Assembly: GCA_011033025.1 (NCBI GenBank)
Contig: WFMF01000212.1
Location: 227,629 to 291,628 of the forward strand
Source of the DNA: Beroe forskalii
Lineage: Eukaryota > Ctenophora > Nuda > Beroida > Beroidae
Direction: 5' to 3'
Length of the DNA: 64,000 nt
The position numbers and the translations under genes are program-made. Every line of letters begins with the position of its first letter. Position 1 is the stretch's first letter. Under the pieces are notes generated by a model. That model ran no database searches. It was not told the DNA's origin and saw only the letters and a list, made by a program, of their open reading frames with translations. Of this stretch, positions 33,363-43,434 are shown piece by piece.

Positions 33363-36215
33363 ATGGAAACTGACGGCTCTGCTCCGCTGGGAGATGTGTA
33401 CTCGGAGCAGTGGAAAGCTCTGAGCGGGTGGTTCCTGGGCCCCCGGGCTGAGAACAGGGACGTGTTCCTGGACCTGTTCTCAGAGGTGTTTGAGAAGCAT
33501 GTGGAGCTAAGGAACAACTACTTCCCTTCCGACCCGGAGTACATCACGCAGGAGATGAAGTCTTCTCAGGCATACCATGCTGAGGTAGCGGACTTGAGAC
33601 ACCAGCTACACCAGATGCAGGATCAGATGAGGGGGAGTGTACCATTCTTCTCACCTCGCTACCAGGCCCACATGTGCTGGGATACCACCTTACCAGCCCA
33701 GCTGGGCTACATGGCTGCCATGCTGTTCAACCAGAACAATGTGGATTCTGCAGCGAGCCCCGTTACCACCCTATTCGAGCAGAAAGTGGGGCAGCAGCTA
33801 TGCGACATGTTGGGGTATAACATCCACCCTTCCAGCAAAGAGCCTGTAGCGTGGGGACACATTACTTGTGGCGGGTCTATTGCTAACATTGAGGCAGTGT
33901 GGGCTGCAAGGAACATGAAGTTTGTACCTCTCTCTGTAAGGGCTGCCCTCCTCAATAAGGCTGCTAAAGACTTCCTCTCTGACGATCAGATAGAGATGGG
34001 ACTAAGCACTACAGTGCTAGTGTTCAGGAAGGAGTCAGGAAAGAGGGAAGCAGTCCCTCTCAAAGACTGCTCCACATGGCAGCTCCTCAATGCGGATGTG
34101 GATGAGATCTGTGATTTAGCTGAGACGGTGGCTAGCAACATGGCACGGGTTGGAGCATTGGACGAGACTCGGTTTAATGAGTTGGTTGAGCATGAGGGAG
34201 TCATGAGTAAAGGACTCTTTAACTTCATGAAGCAGCACGAGATGAAGTACTCGCCCGTCTACACTGCCCCTGCAAATAACCACTACTCCTGGCCTAAAGC
34301 TGGCACTCTGCTAGGCCTGGGCTCTGATGCCCTCATCCCCATTAACCTTGACAAGGATTTCAGACAGAAAGTAGCACACCTCAGGGAGGAGTTGGAGCGG
34401 TTGCTGGAGCAGGAAGTGCCTGTGATATCTGTAGCTGCAGTGATGGGATCTACCGAGGAATCAGCCGTCGATCCTCTGAAAGATATCTACGATTTGAGGG
34501 AGGAGTTCAAAGGAAGAGGTCTCAACTTCGCTCTGCTGGCTGACGGCGCCTGGGGTGGATACTTCAAGACCATGCTCATTGGGTCTCCTGGGAAAGACAA
34601 AGTCAGGAAGCACGGAGATGACAAGAGAAAGTTGGAGGGGTTTGTGCCGTACTGCGAGCTGAGTCCGTACGTTGAGTACCAATACAACCACATCCAACTC
34701 GCTGACACCATCACCATAGACCCCCACAAGTCCGGCTTCTGCCCCTACCCTGGCGGTGCTCTCTGCTACAGAAACGGCAAAATGCGCTACCCCATCGCCC
34801 TCTTCCACCCAGAGGTGTTCCACGGGGCTGACGATCCCACCATGGGAGTGTACGGGATCGAGGGATCGAAGCCAGGGGCTGCCCCGGCAGGGATCCTCAT
34901 GTCTCACAACGTGATAGGACTGAGTAACAGGGGATATGGCAGGATCCTGGGACAGTGCACTGCCACTGCTAAGCTCTTCTACTCACTGTGGCTCACCATC
35001 GCCAGAGAGGACGATCCCTTCGTGTGTGTGCCGCTTCAGGAGTTACCGGAGGGATGGGACATGGAGAGTGCTAGGAAGCTTGTCGAGGAGAAGATCGCTT
35101 ACAAGAACATGAGGGAAGTTTACAAGAACAAAGAAGCGAAACAGTTCCTAAAATGCTGTGGTCCTGACACCATGATCAACACTTTCGTGGTAAACTTCAA
35201 GGGGAACTCGTGTGTCAAGAAAGCCAACAAGCTTCAGCTCGCTCTGTCGGATGCAATGAACGTGTTCGTGGGTACGGATGCCAGCAGAGTGCCTCTAATG
35301 GTAATGCAGTCTGGGCTGGATGCCAAGAAGCACGGAGAGGGGCTGAAGATCTTCAAAGAAAAGGCTGGGCTGGATCAGGACGATGAGAACCTGAACGTGA
35401 TGGTGAACTCCTGCATGAACCCCTGGCAGTGGAATGAATCTATCTTCATGATCGGGGACCTCTTCAGACAGTTGGTCCTTGACTGCATGGGGAGAGTTGA
35501 AGACCAGCCTGCCACCCACAAGTTCTTCTTAGCGCACCCTAAGATGGGAGAGGATGACTCCATCTTTCTGGAGTACATGAGCTGCAACGACCTTCCCGAG
35601 CACAGGTACCAAGTGTCGGTCAAGATGACCACCAACTCAGTCGCTGACACTAAGGTACTTCGAGAATACATCAACTCCTGCCACAGAAAGGATGCAGCTG
35701 TCATCTTCGAGACTGTGACTCCTGAGCCAGAAGACGATAGCACTCCCAACCTCTACAACCTGCTTTATCTCAAGGACTGGGATGGAAAACTTAGGATGAA
35801 GCTGGTAAATGACGCTGATGGGAACTCCGTGTGTCTCAAAGTGCTGGACATCCCCCGATATCGCAGACTGGACATGTCCACACACGTCTCCTACCCGGCC
35901 AAGCAGCAGTATTTCCTCTACGGGGACTCCACCCGGACCATCCTCTCCCACGTCATCTCTAAACTCCCGGACTTCCAGCACACAGCCTGTCTCACCACTC
36001 GGCCCCACTCGCTGACAGAGACCATGCTGGGGCTCGGAGTGGTGGCTGAAGTGGAGGGAGTGGAGGGGTACCCACTCGAGGCCGAGGGGGAGATGAGGAA
36101 CCCGCTGCAGAGGAAGAGCTATGACGTGACGTTCAAGGGAGAGCTCTACGCTACGCTGCACACCACTATTCATGTGAAGGACACAATCTACTTCAATGAG
36201 ATTTCTAAGGAATAG
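33363..36215 (+). CDS. PLP-dependent amino-acid decarboxylase, bacterial tyrosine-decarboxylase type, copy 1
   Basis: A single open frame of 950 residues. Residues ~1-715 follow group II decarboxylases and most resemble Enterococcus/Lactobacillus tyrosine decarboxylase: AWGHITCGGSIANIEAVWAA (GGSIAN at 170-175), NHYSWPKA with PLP-stacking H307, GSTEESAVDPL, ADGAWGGY with D394 for the pyridine nitrogen, TIDPHKSGF with Schiff-base K456, and EGSKPGAAPAG. The expected product is an aromatic amine such as tyramine plus CO2, in the cytosol; the substrate is inferred. A ~235-residue C-terminal extension is absent from the ~620-residue bacterial enzymes, and I do not recognise it. The ATG at 33363 is chosen because it opens the shared protein; an AG precedes it by 1 nt, in a sequence where copy 2 has TTTCAG. 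No introns, unlike its neighbours. AATAAA at 36404 may be the poly(A) signal. Confidence 0.9.
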   Translation: METDGSAPLGDVYSEQWKALSGWFLGPRAENRDVFLDLFSEVFEKHVELRNNYFPSDPEYITQEMKSSQAYHAEVADLRHQLHQMQDQMRGSVPFFSPRYQAHMCWDTTLPAQLGYMAAMLFNQNNVDSAASPVTTLFEQKVGQQLCDMLGYNIHPSSKEPVAWGHITCGGSIANIEAVWAARNMKFVPLSVRAALLNKAAKDFLSDDQIEMGLSTTVLVFRKESGKREAVPLKDCSTWQLLNADVDEICDLAETVASNMARVGALDETRFNELVEHEGVMSKGLFNFMKQHEMKYSPVYTAPANNHYSWPKAGTLLGLGSDALIPINLDKDFRQKVAHLREELERLLEQEVPVISVAAVMGSTEESAVDPLKDIYDLREEFKGRGLNFALLADGAWGGYFKTMLIGSPGKDKVRKHGDDKRKLEGFVPYCELSPYVEYQYNHIQLADTITIDPHKSGFCPYPGGALCYRNGKMRYPIALFHPEVFHGADDPTMGVYGIEGSKPGAAPAGILMSHNVIGLSNRGYGRILGQCTATAKLFYSLWLTIAREDDPFVCVPLQELPEGWDMESARKLVEEKIAYKNMREVYKNKEAKQFLKCCGPDTMINTFVVNFKGNSCVKKANKLQLALSDAMNVFVGTDASRVPLMVMQSGLDAKKHGEGLKIFKEKAGLDQDDENLNVMVNSCMNPWQWNESIFMIGDLFRQLVLDCMGRVEDQPATHKFFLAHPKMGEDDSIFLEYMSCNDLPEHRYQVSVKMTTNSVADTKVLREYINSCHRKDAAVIFETVTPEPEDDSTPNLYNLLYLKDWDGKLRMKLVNDADGNSVCLKVLDIPRYRRLDMSTHVSYPAKQQYFLYGDSTRTILSHVISKLPDFQHTACLTTRPHSLTETMLGLGVVAEVEGVEGYPLEAEGEMRNPLQRKSYDVTFKGELYATLHTTIHVKDTIYFNEISKE

Positions 36216-36733
36216 ACTGTGTCGGGAATGGACTGCCGTCCGTCATTATTGAACTTTAACTTAGAGTCATTTTTGGAGAGATTTCCAATTCTCGTTTTTT
36301 TCCTATGGAATTTTTTAGATAAATGAAAATCTTTGAGCGGAATTTTGCATTGTATTTGTATGAATTTGAAAATTGACTTTTTTCCTGAATTAAAACTATC
36401 AGTAATAAAATGTATCCCACAATCAGACGAACAATGAATTTAAAACAGATCATTTCAACATCTCCATTTACAATCCAGGTAGAATATTTCCATGGTCACC
36501 ATGGTCATATGTCATACGGACATGGGACATACCACATGAGTGGATTGCCGGAGCAGAGTGATAGAGTATACCCTTCGATTGTCTTTCCTGTTGCCTGACT
36601 CGCTGACGCAAGCCCAAAGCCCCAACGCTGAGTTCTCACGAGGGTCTGTCAGCGACCGACAATGGTCACCATGGTCATGGTGATAAAAGTCTTTCTGCTC
36701 TCACTCTGCCCCGGCAAATTGTATGTCTGTATG
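36216..36733. other. 3' flank of decarboxylase 1
   Basis: The 3' flank has ATTAAA near 36389, shared with copy 2, and AATAAA at 36404-36409. From 36596 to 36665 lies a rearranged copy of the TTGTCG MITE family (GCTGACGC, TTCTCACGAGGGTCTGTCAG, CGACCGACAA). Confidence 0.55.
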
Positions 36734-37124
36734 TTAAGGGGTCTGCATAGACTTAGGTTGATCGAAAATCAGGTTTAATGTAAAAACTCACACAAATATT
36801 GCTACGAATAATATTTTTTCATGAATTGTTTTGCATCAGATAGAAAACAAAATTCCTCAGAAACAAATGGAGCCAGATATTTGATTTAGGCCTCCATAAC
36901 GTTTTTGGCCCATTTTGACCAAAAATTTGGCAAAAATATGCGTAAAATGGGCTCAAAATTTTTTGGAGGTCTAAATCAAAAATCTGGCTTCATTTGTTTC
37001 TGAGGAGTTTAGTTTTCTAACTGATGCATTAAGAATTATGGAGAAAAATTTTTGTAGCGACATTTGTGTGTGTTTTTACATTAAACCTGATTTTCGATCA
37101 ACCTAAGTCTATGCAGACGCCTAA
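36734..37124. mobile_element. Foldback MITE with ~150-bp inverted arms
   Basis: The left arm starts GGTCTGCATAGACTTAGG, then TTGATCGAAAATCAGG and TTTAATGTAAAAAC. It is mirrored at the right end by GTTTTTACATTAAA, CCTGATTTTCGATCAA and CCTAAGTCTATGCAGAC. The arms stay complementary through the CAGAAACAAATGG segment almost to the centre. The whole unit could fold into one long hairpin. No coding capacity. Confidence 0.88.
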
Positions 37125-37232
37125 TGTGATCACCAGCGCAGCGTAATGCTGCTCCAAGTTTCCTAAGCCTGCATGCTGCATAGGATTAGGTGTGCATACG
37201 CTCACCGCGGCTAGTTCAGCTTCTCTTTTTCC

Positions 37233-37439
37233 TAAGCCCGCATAGGTGTGTGTACGCGCGCGGCGCTTCCCTACGCGCTTCTGAGGAAGCGCGCCGCGCA
37301 ACGCAGACAGGGATATACGTGTTTAGCAACTTCTCTTTGCTAAACACGTATGCGATAACAGGGGTATACCCCTGTTATCGTCGCGCGGCGCGCTTCCCCA
37401 TAGGTAAGCGCCGCGCGCGTACACACCTATGCGGGCTTA
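37233..37439. repeat. Nested (concentric) inverted repeats, GC-rich
   Basis: Outer arms at 37233-37268 and 37406-37439 (TAAGCCCGCATAGGTGTG and CACACCTATGCGGGCTTA, extending into GCGCGCGGCGCTT). Middle arms at 37285-37299 and 37383-37397 (GGAAGCGCGCCGCGC). Inside are a 15-bp stem, 37315-37329 with 37337-37351 (ATACGTGTTTAGCAA), and a perfect 28-bp palindrome at 37353-37380 centred on GGGGTATACCCC. Related pieces lie at 37640-37830 and 50560-50660. Confidence 0.88.
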
Positions 37440-37538
37440 CGAACCCTAAATTAACGAGGACCCTGGTTTTGCGATCATAGTTGCTCCAACCAGATCCTTA
37501 GTTTTACGCGTGCGCCGCGCCTTGCTCAAACACCCCTG

Positions 37539-37612
37539 TTGTCTGACGTTGACAGACCCTCTCGAGAATCAGCTTCGCGGCTGGCGTCAGCGGGTCATAC
37601 ATCGTACGACAA
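37539..37612. mobile_element. 74-bp MITE with TTGTCG ends and 8-bp target duplication
   Basis: Starts TTGTCTGACGTTGACAGACC and ends GGGTCATACATCGTACGACAA, homologous to the element at 17288-17358. CACCCCTG is repeated exactly on both sides, showing transposition with an 8-bp duplication. Confidence 0.75.
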
Positions 37613-38419
37613 CACCCCTGGTTAGGGGAACGATCATAGATAACGCGGCAAGCCCCTGGTTAGGGGAATTTCCTAAGCCCTTGCTAAACACGTTTCCTAA
37701 GCCCGCATAGGTGTGTGTACGCGCGCGGCGCTTCCCTACGGGACACACACCTATGGATTCAGAGGCAAATGTGAGCGTACGTGCTGTGCGCGCCAATATT
37801 TGACGCGCGCAGCACGAACAGGGCACGTTCGGAGGCATGTAGAAATTACGCAGCAACACTACCAGGCGGCGTGGCTTTGGTTATTGGTGATCTTACTTGC
37901 AATTTAATGAACAACATTTACTTTCAATTAATTATAAATATTAACAGTGATACAGAGTCAAAGCCAAATGTGTAGAGTCAAATTCCTTTCAATTAAATGC
38001 GATATCATGAACAGAGATCAGCATAACACAAGTTTCACTTACACTCAACATATTTTCAGCGAAATATAATTATCTAGCACACGCCAAAAATAAATTCAGC
38101 AAGATAAACCACAACAAATACGATTGAATTGAAATTTGGTATGATCGGATCATAAACTTAAACTCTTGAAAAGTTAATAAAACTTACTGATTCGATACAC
38201 ACATTCTTAAACGGAATCATGAAAAGGAGGTACCGGACATCAGACTATAGTTCGAAAATCAGACTATAGTTCGGACATCAGACTATATTCAAGAACATAA
38301 GTGATAAGACTATAGTTCGGGGACACCAGACACCGAGCAGCATTTGGCAGTGACAAATGACACCTCGAAGAGAGTGCTGCCAGGACATTGCAGCAGCTTG
38401 CGGACACCCAACAGCAGTG
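37613..38419. other. Spacer before segmental copy 2
   Basis: Contains fragments of the GC-rich inverted-repeat family: CCCCTGGTTAGGGG twice, GCATAGGTGTGTGTACGCGC near 37703, and a TGCGCGCC / GCGCGCAGCACG pair near 37788. It also holds a short tandem repeat of CAGACTATAGTTCGG at 38240-38330. No gene. Confidence 0.5.
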
Positions 38420-38597
38420 GAGTTGACGGATTTAATGGAGGTCACATTTTATTTGCACATTCTCGGTTTGACGAGGTTATAACCACATTGAGAACTTTGA
38501 CCTCAGTTTATCAGTCAACAGATTTTATTTTTCATCCATACTTGCACTACTTGGTCTCACGACCTCATCAATATTTCCTTGTGTCTGATCTCTCTAA

Positions 38598-39625
38598 CCC
38601 ATTCACCACCCTGCAGCTATATCCCCCCTCTCTAACCCATTCCCCACCCTGCAGCTATATCCCCTCACTAACCCATTTCCCACCTGCAGCTATATCCCCT
38701 CACTAACCCATTCCCCACCTGCAGCTATATCCCCCTCTCTAACCCATTTCCCACCTGCAGCTATATTCCCCTCTCTAACCCATTTCCCACCTGCAGCTAT
38801 ATTCCCCTCTCTAACCCATTTCCCACCCTGCAGCTATATTCCCCTGACTATGACTAACCCATTTCCCACCTGCAGCTATATCCCCCTCTCTAACCCATTT
38901 CCCACCTGCAGCTATATCCCCCTCTCTAACCCATTTCCCACCTGCAGCTATATCCCCCCTCTCTAACCCATTCCCCACCTGCAGCTATATCCCCCTCTCT
39001 AACCCATTTCCCACCTGCAGCTATATTCCCCTCTCTAACCCATTTCCCACCTGCAGCTATATCCCCCTCACTAACCTATTCCCCACTTGCAGCTATATCC
39101 CCTCTCTAACCCATTCCCCACCCTGCAGCTATATTCCCCTCTCTAACCCATTCCCCACCTGCAGCTATATCCCCCTCTCTAACCCATTCCCCACCTGCAG
39201 CTATATCCCCCTCTCTAACCCATTCCCCACCTGCAGCTATATTCCCCCTCTCTAACCCATTCCCCACTTGCAGCTATATTCCCCTCTCTAACCCATTCCT
39301 CACCCTGCAGCTATATCCCCTCTCTAACCCATTTCCCACCTGCAGCTATATCCCCTCTCCAACCCATTCCTCACCCTGCAGCTATATCCCCTCTCTAACC
39401 CATTCCCCACCCTGCAGCTATATTCCCCTCACTAACCCATTCCCCACCCAGCAGCTATATCCCCTCACTATGACTAACCCATTCCCCACCTGCAGCTATA
39501 TCCCCTCACTATGACTAACCCTTTTCCACCTGCAGCTATATCCCCTCACTATGACTAACCCTTTTCCACCCAGCAGCTATATCCCCTCACTATGACTAAC
39601 CCTTTTCCACCCAGCAGCTATATCC
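38598..39625 (+). repeat. Array of ~30 tandem 3'-splice-site units upstream of GPCR 2
   Basis: The unit of 31-36 bp reads CTCTCTAACCCATTTCCCAC, CTGCAG, CTATATCCCC. Each has a branch-point-like CTAAC, a pyrimidine tract and a CTGCAG acceptor. The count of about 30 comes from span over period. The last unit ends just before the GPCR ATG at 39633. The paralogous site at 30080-30150 has only about two units. Confidence 0.92.
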
Positions 39626-39632
39626 CCTCACT

Positions 39633-40943
39633 ATGACCGCGAGCACTCCCTTTGGTCCCTACAGCACGGCCCCAGTTCCCTACAACACGCACGTGGACCA
39701 ACTGTTCGGGATGCTCTGTGTCTTCTCCTTCCTGATAGGAACTATTGGTAACTCTGTAGCGCTGTCCCAGTTCCTGAAGAAGAAGAAGGATGTGCCCACC
39801 ATCATCTACATAGCTGCTGTGGTGGTTGACATCACCATCAGCATCCTGGTCCTGCCTATAGCTGTCTCCCTCTACGCGGACAGAGAACGCATGATCTTCT
39901 CCAACTCTTCCTTCTGTGATATCTGGGCCTTCTTCTGGACCACCCTCCTGCGGATGTCTGTGTTTGTGGTGGCCGTGTTGTCACTCTCCAGGGCCTACTC
40001 CCTCGCATTCCCCTTCAGCAGGGTCAAGAAAGGAGTGATTATTGGCATCCTGGTGATTGGGTTGCTAGGCAACACCCTGGGGACGAGCATTCCCTTCTGG
40101 TTCGGGAAGCACCACCACTACTCTAGAGCTAGTCCGGGTTGTAACGTAGTGGATACCATGAGTCACAAGACCGTGTCTGACATCATGACCTCACTGGATT
40201 GGCTGGGAAGTGTGGTTCCTGTAGTGGTTATCCTGGCTAGCTTCCTGGTGACGATATGGAAGATAAAGGAGAAGACTGTGACAGTGATGAGGGTAGAGGG
40301 GAGGAGGATGGGAGGCAAGAGGAGGGCTACAATCACCATCAACATCTTTACAGGTGATTAGATCCTTCATAATTTAATATTAGCTTTAATGAGGAATAGC
40401 TGATTATGTCACAACCGAATCAACCAATCCCGATTTAAGTTATCCGTACATTTTATGTTTCGAATTGGATGAATGATCTTATCAACATTTAGGTAACCGG
40501 CCCTTATTTCAGGCACGTTCCTGTTCTTCAACCTGCCCGCTGCCATCATCTTCCCTCTGTACACGTTCAACCCTCAGATCCTACCCTGGCCGGACAGCAT
40601 CTACCTGATCTGCTACATGTACATCATGGTAGTTCCCCTGAACTCCGCCACCAACCCCCTCATCTACTTCTGGAGAATGGAGCACCTCCGGCCCACCTGG
40701 TTCAGAAGAAGAACCTGCAACTCCACCGCCCGCGGGCTGTACTCCACCACGCGGGACCTGGGGCTCTCCCACCCCTACCTGATGTCCCGCCAACTGACCG
40801 CCCTCACTCGGAGCAGTCTCAGGCCTTACTCCAAGTCCAGTGCGCGGAACAGGCACTTGTCTAGAGTCATCGTGGCGGATGAGATGACTGTGGTTATGCG
40901 GGAGGGAGGCGACAAGCAGGAGGAGTTGAAGACGGTGCAGTGA
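39633..40943 (+). CDS. Class A orphan GPCR, copy 2
   Basis: Exons 39633-40353 and 40513-40943 give 383 residues. By my reading only one residue differs from copy 1 (position 93, Ser here and Ala there), although many synonymous sites differ. All motifs described for copy 1 are present, including SRA in place of DRY and NPLIY in TM7. The duplicated donor of copy 1 is absent; exon 1 ends at one site (ACAG, then GTGATTAG). The near-identical protein with silent changes indicates purifying selection on both copies or recent conversion. The ATG lies 15 nt after the last CAG of the acceptor array. Confidence 0.85.
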
Positions 40944-43434
40944 GGCTGTGGCAGTGAGACTCTCAGAGTGTGACAGTGAGGCTGTGACAGTGAGACTCTC
41001 AGATTGTGACAATGAGGTGCTCAGAAAGCGCAGTGAGGTACTCAGATAGCGCAATTCAAGCTGTTAACTTATTGAGCTGTGCAGTGAGATTCGAACAGAG
41101 ATTTCTATGCTGTGTACTGAGCTTCAAGCTCAGAAGTAACAGTGAGATTCAAGCAGCTATACACAAGCTGAGTACTGTGCAGAGCAGTGAGTCAGAGAAC
41201 ATGGAGATTGGAGGTGTCGGATACTGACACTGATATCAGAGACATGGGGATTCTGGACATGGGATACTGACACCTGATATCCGAAATCAGATAACATGAA
41301 GGTCGGATACTGACACTGATATCAGAAATCATAGAAAATGGAGATTGGACACATCGGTTACTGACACTGATATCCGAAATCAGATAACATGAAGATCGGA
41401 GACATGAGATACTTTGACACAGAAATATCTCAAATCGGACAGCTTCATGGCGATTTTCAGTGGTTAGACGCCCTCGGCCTCCAATATTTGATGAATATTC
41501 ATTAATGATCTATTATAAATCTAGAATCCTGAAACTAGGATCAAATGTTATAATTATATGTCGCTATGAAGTAATAGTATTTCGCTATTGAGTACTACTA
41601 CTAATACTATGGCTATCTTTCAATACTATTGGTATTATTGTTAATCGTTCAAAGGTTAAAACTTATCATATATCTGTTATCCTATTTAAGTTTTCGTTTT
41701 AAGTGAAACTGTTAACTGTTTAATGTCATAAATTTTGGTGAGAACCAAGACCCAAAATATGTATACAACAAGAATTGCGCCTGCGGGCTTAATTCTTCAA
41801 TTCTTGTTTGTGGGATGTACCCGTATGCAGGCGCTTAATTTCCCTCCCCGGCGGTGCTTGATGTAACCTTAGCATAAATAGTATAAATCTTGCACCAATG
41901 CTGCGCGCGACCACCGCGAACATGCATTGGCACGTGCCATTTCTTCTGAAATTCTTGCGCGCGCGTTTTTACGTACCAAGTTGTTGTAATCAGTTCGTTG
42001 TAGATTTAGCGCCATTTCGTTGAATTGGTTTACGTTTCGCATCAGATTGTGTAACAGTTTGTTCACGCGCTTTCTTTTCTAATTTCTTGACTGTTTCATC
42101 TGATCTTCAAAATTTCAAATTTCATGCTTTCTGTTTCAATGCTGTCACTCGTTCCGAAAAGAATCATTCGTCTTTTACAAATCACATCGACCCACCGTAT
42201 TTTTTGAACTTAGTCGAACTCAGTATACAGTCGAATAGTGATACAGTTTGGTACTAAAATTAATACAGAACCGAAGCCTTATTATCTTATCCCTCAATCC
42301 ACAGCCCAACTCACTCCTAAGATTTTAAGTCACGAATTCTTCAACGGCCCTTCAATTTAGAATTTATCATAATTTTAGAGAATTTGAGCATTTTCCACGG
42401 ATGGACCAAGTCAGACTTTAGTTTTGACAACCGACAGCCAATAATTATAAAATTTGTGATTTTGAATTTTTGTGATAAGGGGAGGGAAGGACGGACGGAC
42501 GGAGGGAGGGACATTTTCGCGACTGATATTATAAAGGAGCAATCCGGGTACTTTCCAGAAATTACAGTAGTTGTATTGCAAATCTGAACCTGCTATACAC
42601 ATATCCTATTTCTAACCTTCCCAAACCACGATCTCTGCAAACCCTCTCATTTGCCTTTTTGTATTCACAAAAAGGCCAATGGGGAGGGAAAAAATTTCTT
42701 TGTTTCTTTACAAAAATTCGTGTTAAAATACCTGAACAATTCTTCTTTCATTTCGTTCGATTTGTTCAATTTAATGTAATTCTTAGCAACATCTTTTTAA
42801 GTGGCTGTTGGCTTCATCGTCGTTGGTCAGGCGAATCAAGCTATCCTGTGTCCACCGGTCTGGGTGAAGATTTACACAATCTAATATAAATAATAGAAAT
42901 GAACATGATCATTCGCAGTATGCCAGTGTATCTGGTGGTAAGCCGTAAGCGTATTCCTAATTTCTATAATCTCATAATTCTGAGAAATGCGCTATGATAA
43001 GGAAATACCAGATAATGCAGATAAGTTCATATCAATCTTTCTTTTTATTTTACGACATGGATGAGGCGAGTAATCAACCAATCTCAATCCACTCACAAGT
43101 TGTCAGCCAATCGTAGCAAGCTACCAGGAAACGCTAGAGCCAATCAGCATGCAGTACGCAGTTGAAAAACACTTAATATGTGGCATTGATAAGATTTAAT
43201 CTTTCATGATTATCTTTCTGCCATTAATTCCATAATCCATTTATTTCAGCTCAGTACTTTGATGATTGTTCAACTTTTCAGTAGATGTCAGGCTTACTTG
43301 TCTTAATTTTCAATAAGACCATAATCATGTTTTTTCTTTCCTCTCTTGGTTTTCCATTTACTTAAACTTATTATTTGAAAGTTCTAATTAGACTTCTGTC
43401 ATTTACATATAACGCCTATATCAATGTGTTCATC
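40944..43434. other. 3' flank of GPCR 2 and copy-2-specific insertion
   Basis: The 3' flank repeats the CAGTGAG and GATATCAG motifs of copy 1. From about 41761 to 42690 there is sequence absent from copy 1. It begins near an inverted pair GCGCCTGC / GCAGGCGC and ends near the hairpin GCCTTTTTGTATTCACAAAAAGGC region; I could not define its termini or class. A (GGAC)n-like tract lies at 42480-42510. CCAAT boxes at 43078, 43107 and 43140 mirror those of copy 1. No gene. Confidence 0.55.

Larger units (their letters stand above)
29894..36640 (+). repeat. Segmental duplication, copy 1 (GPCR plus decarboxylase)
   Basis: Similarity to copy 2 begins at GAGTTGACGGATTTAATGG and continues through both genes to the shared GCCTGACGCAAGCCCAAAGCC stretch near 36640. 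Copy 1 is the compact version: it lacks the large acceptor array, a ~0.9-kb insertion and the foldback transposon found in copy 2. Confidence 0.9.

Noticed and set aside
33707-36173. Several 80-178 residue minus-strand frames opposite the decarboxylases (and their equivalents at 47.8-50.0 kb)
   Set aside because: Shadow frames of the GC-rich plus-strand coding sequence; they mirror the codon structure and have no homology I recognise.
37353-37380. Resemblance of GATAACAGGG to a homing-endonuclease (I-SceI) site
   Set aside because: Only about nine bases agree and the context is a self-complementary palindrome; the match is probably chance.
38598-39625. CRISPR-like direct repeats
   Set aside because: The units are contiguous with no unique spacers, in an animal locus; they are a splice-acceptor minisatellite.
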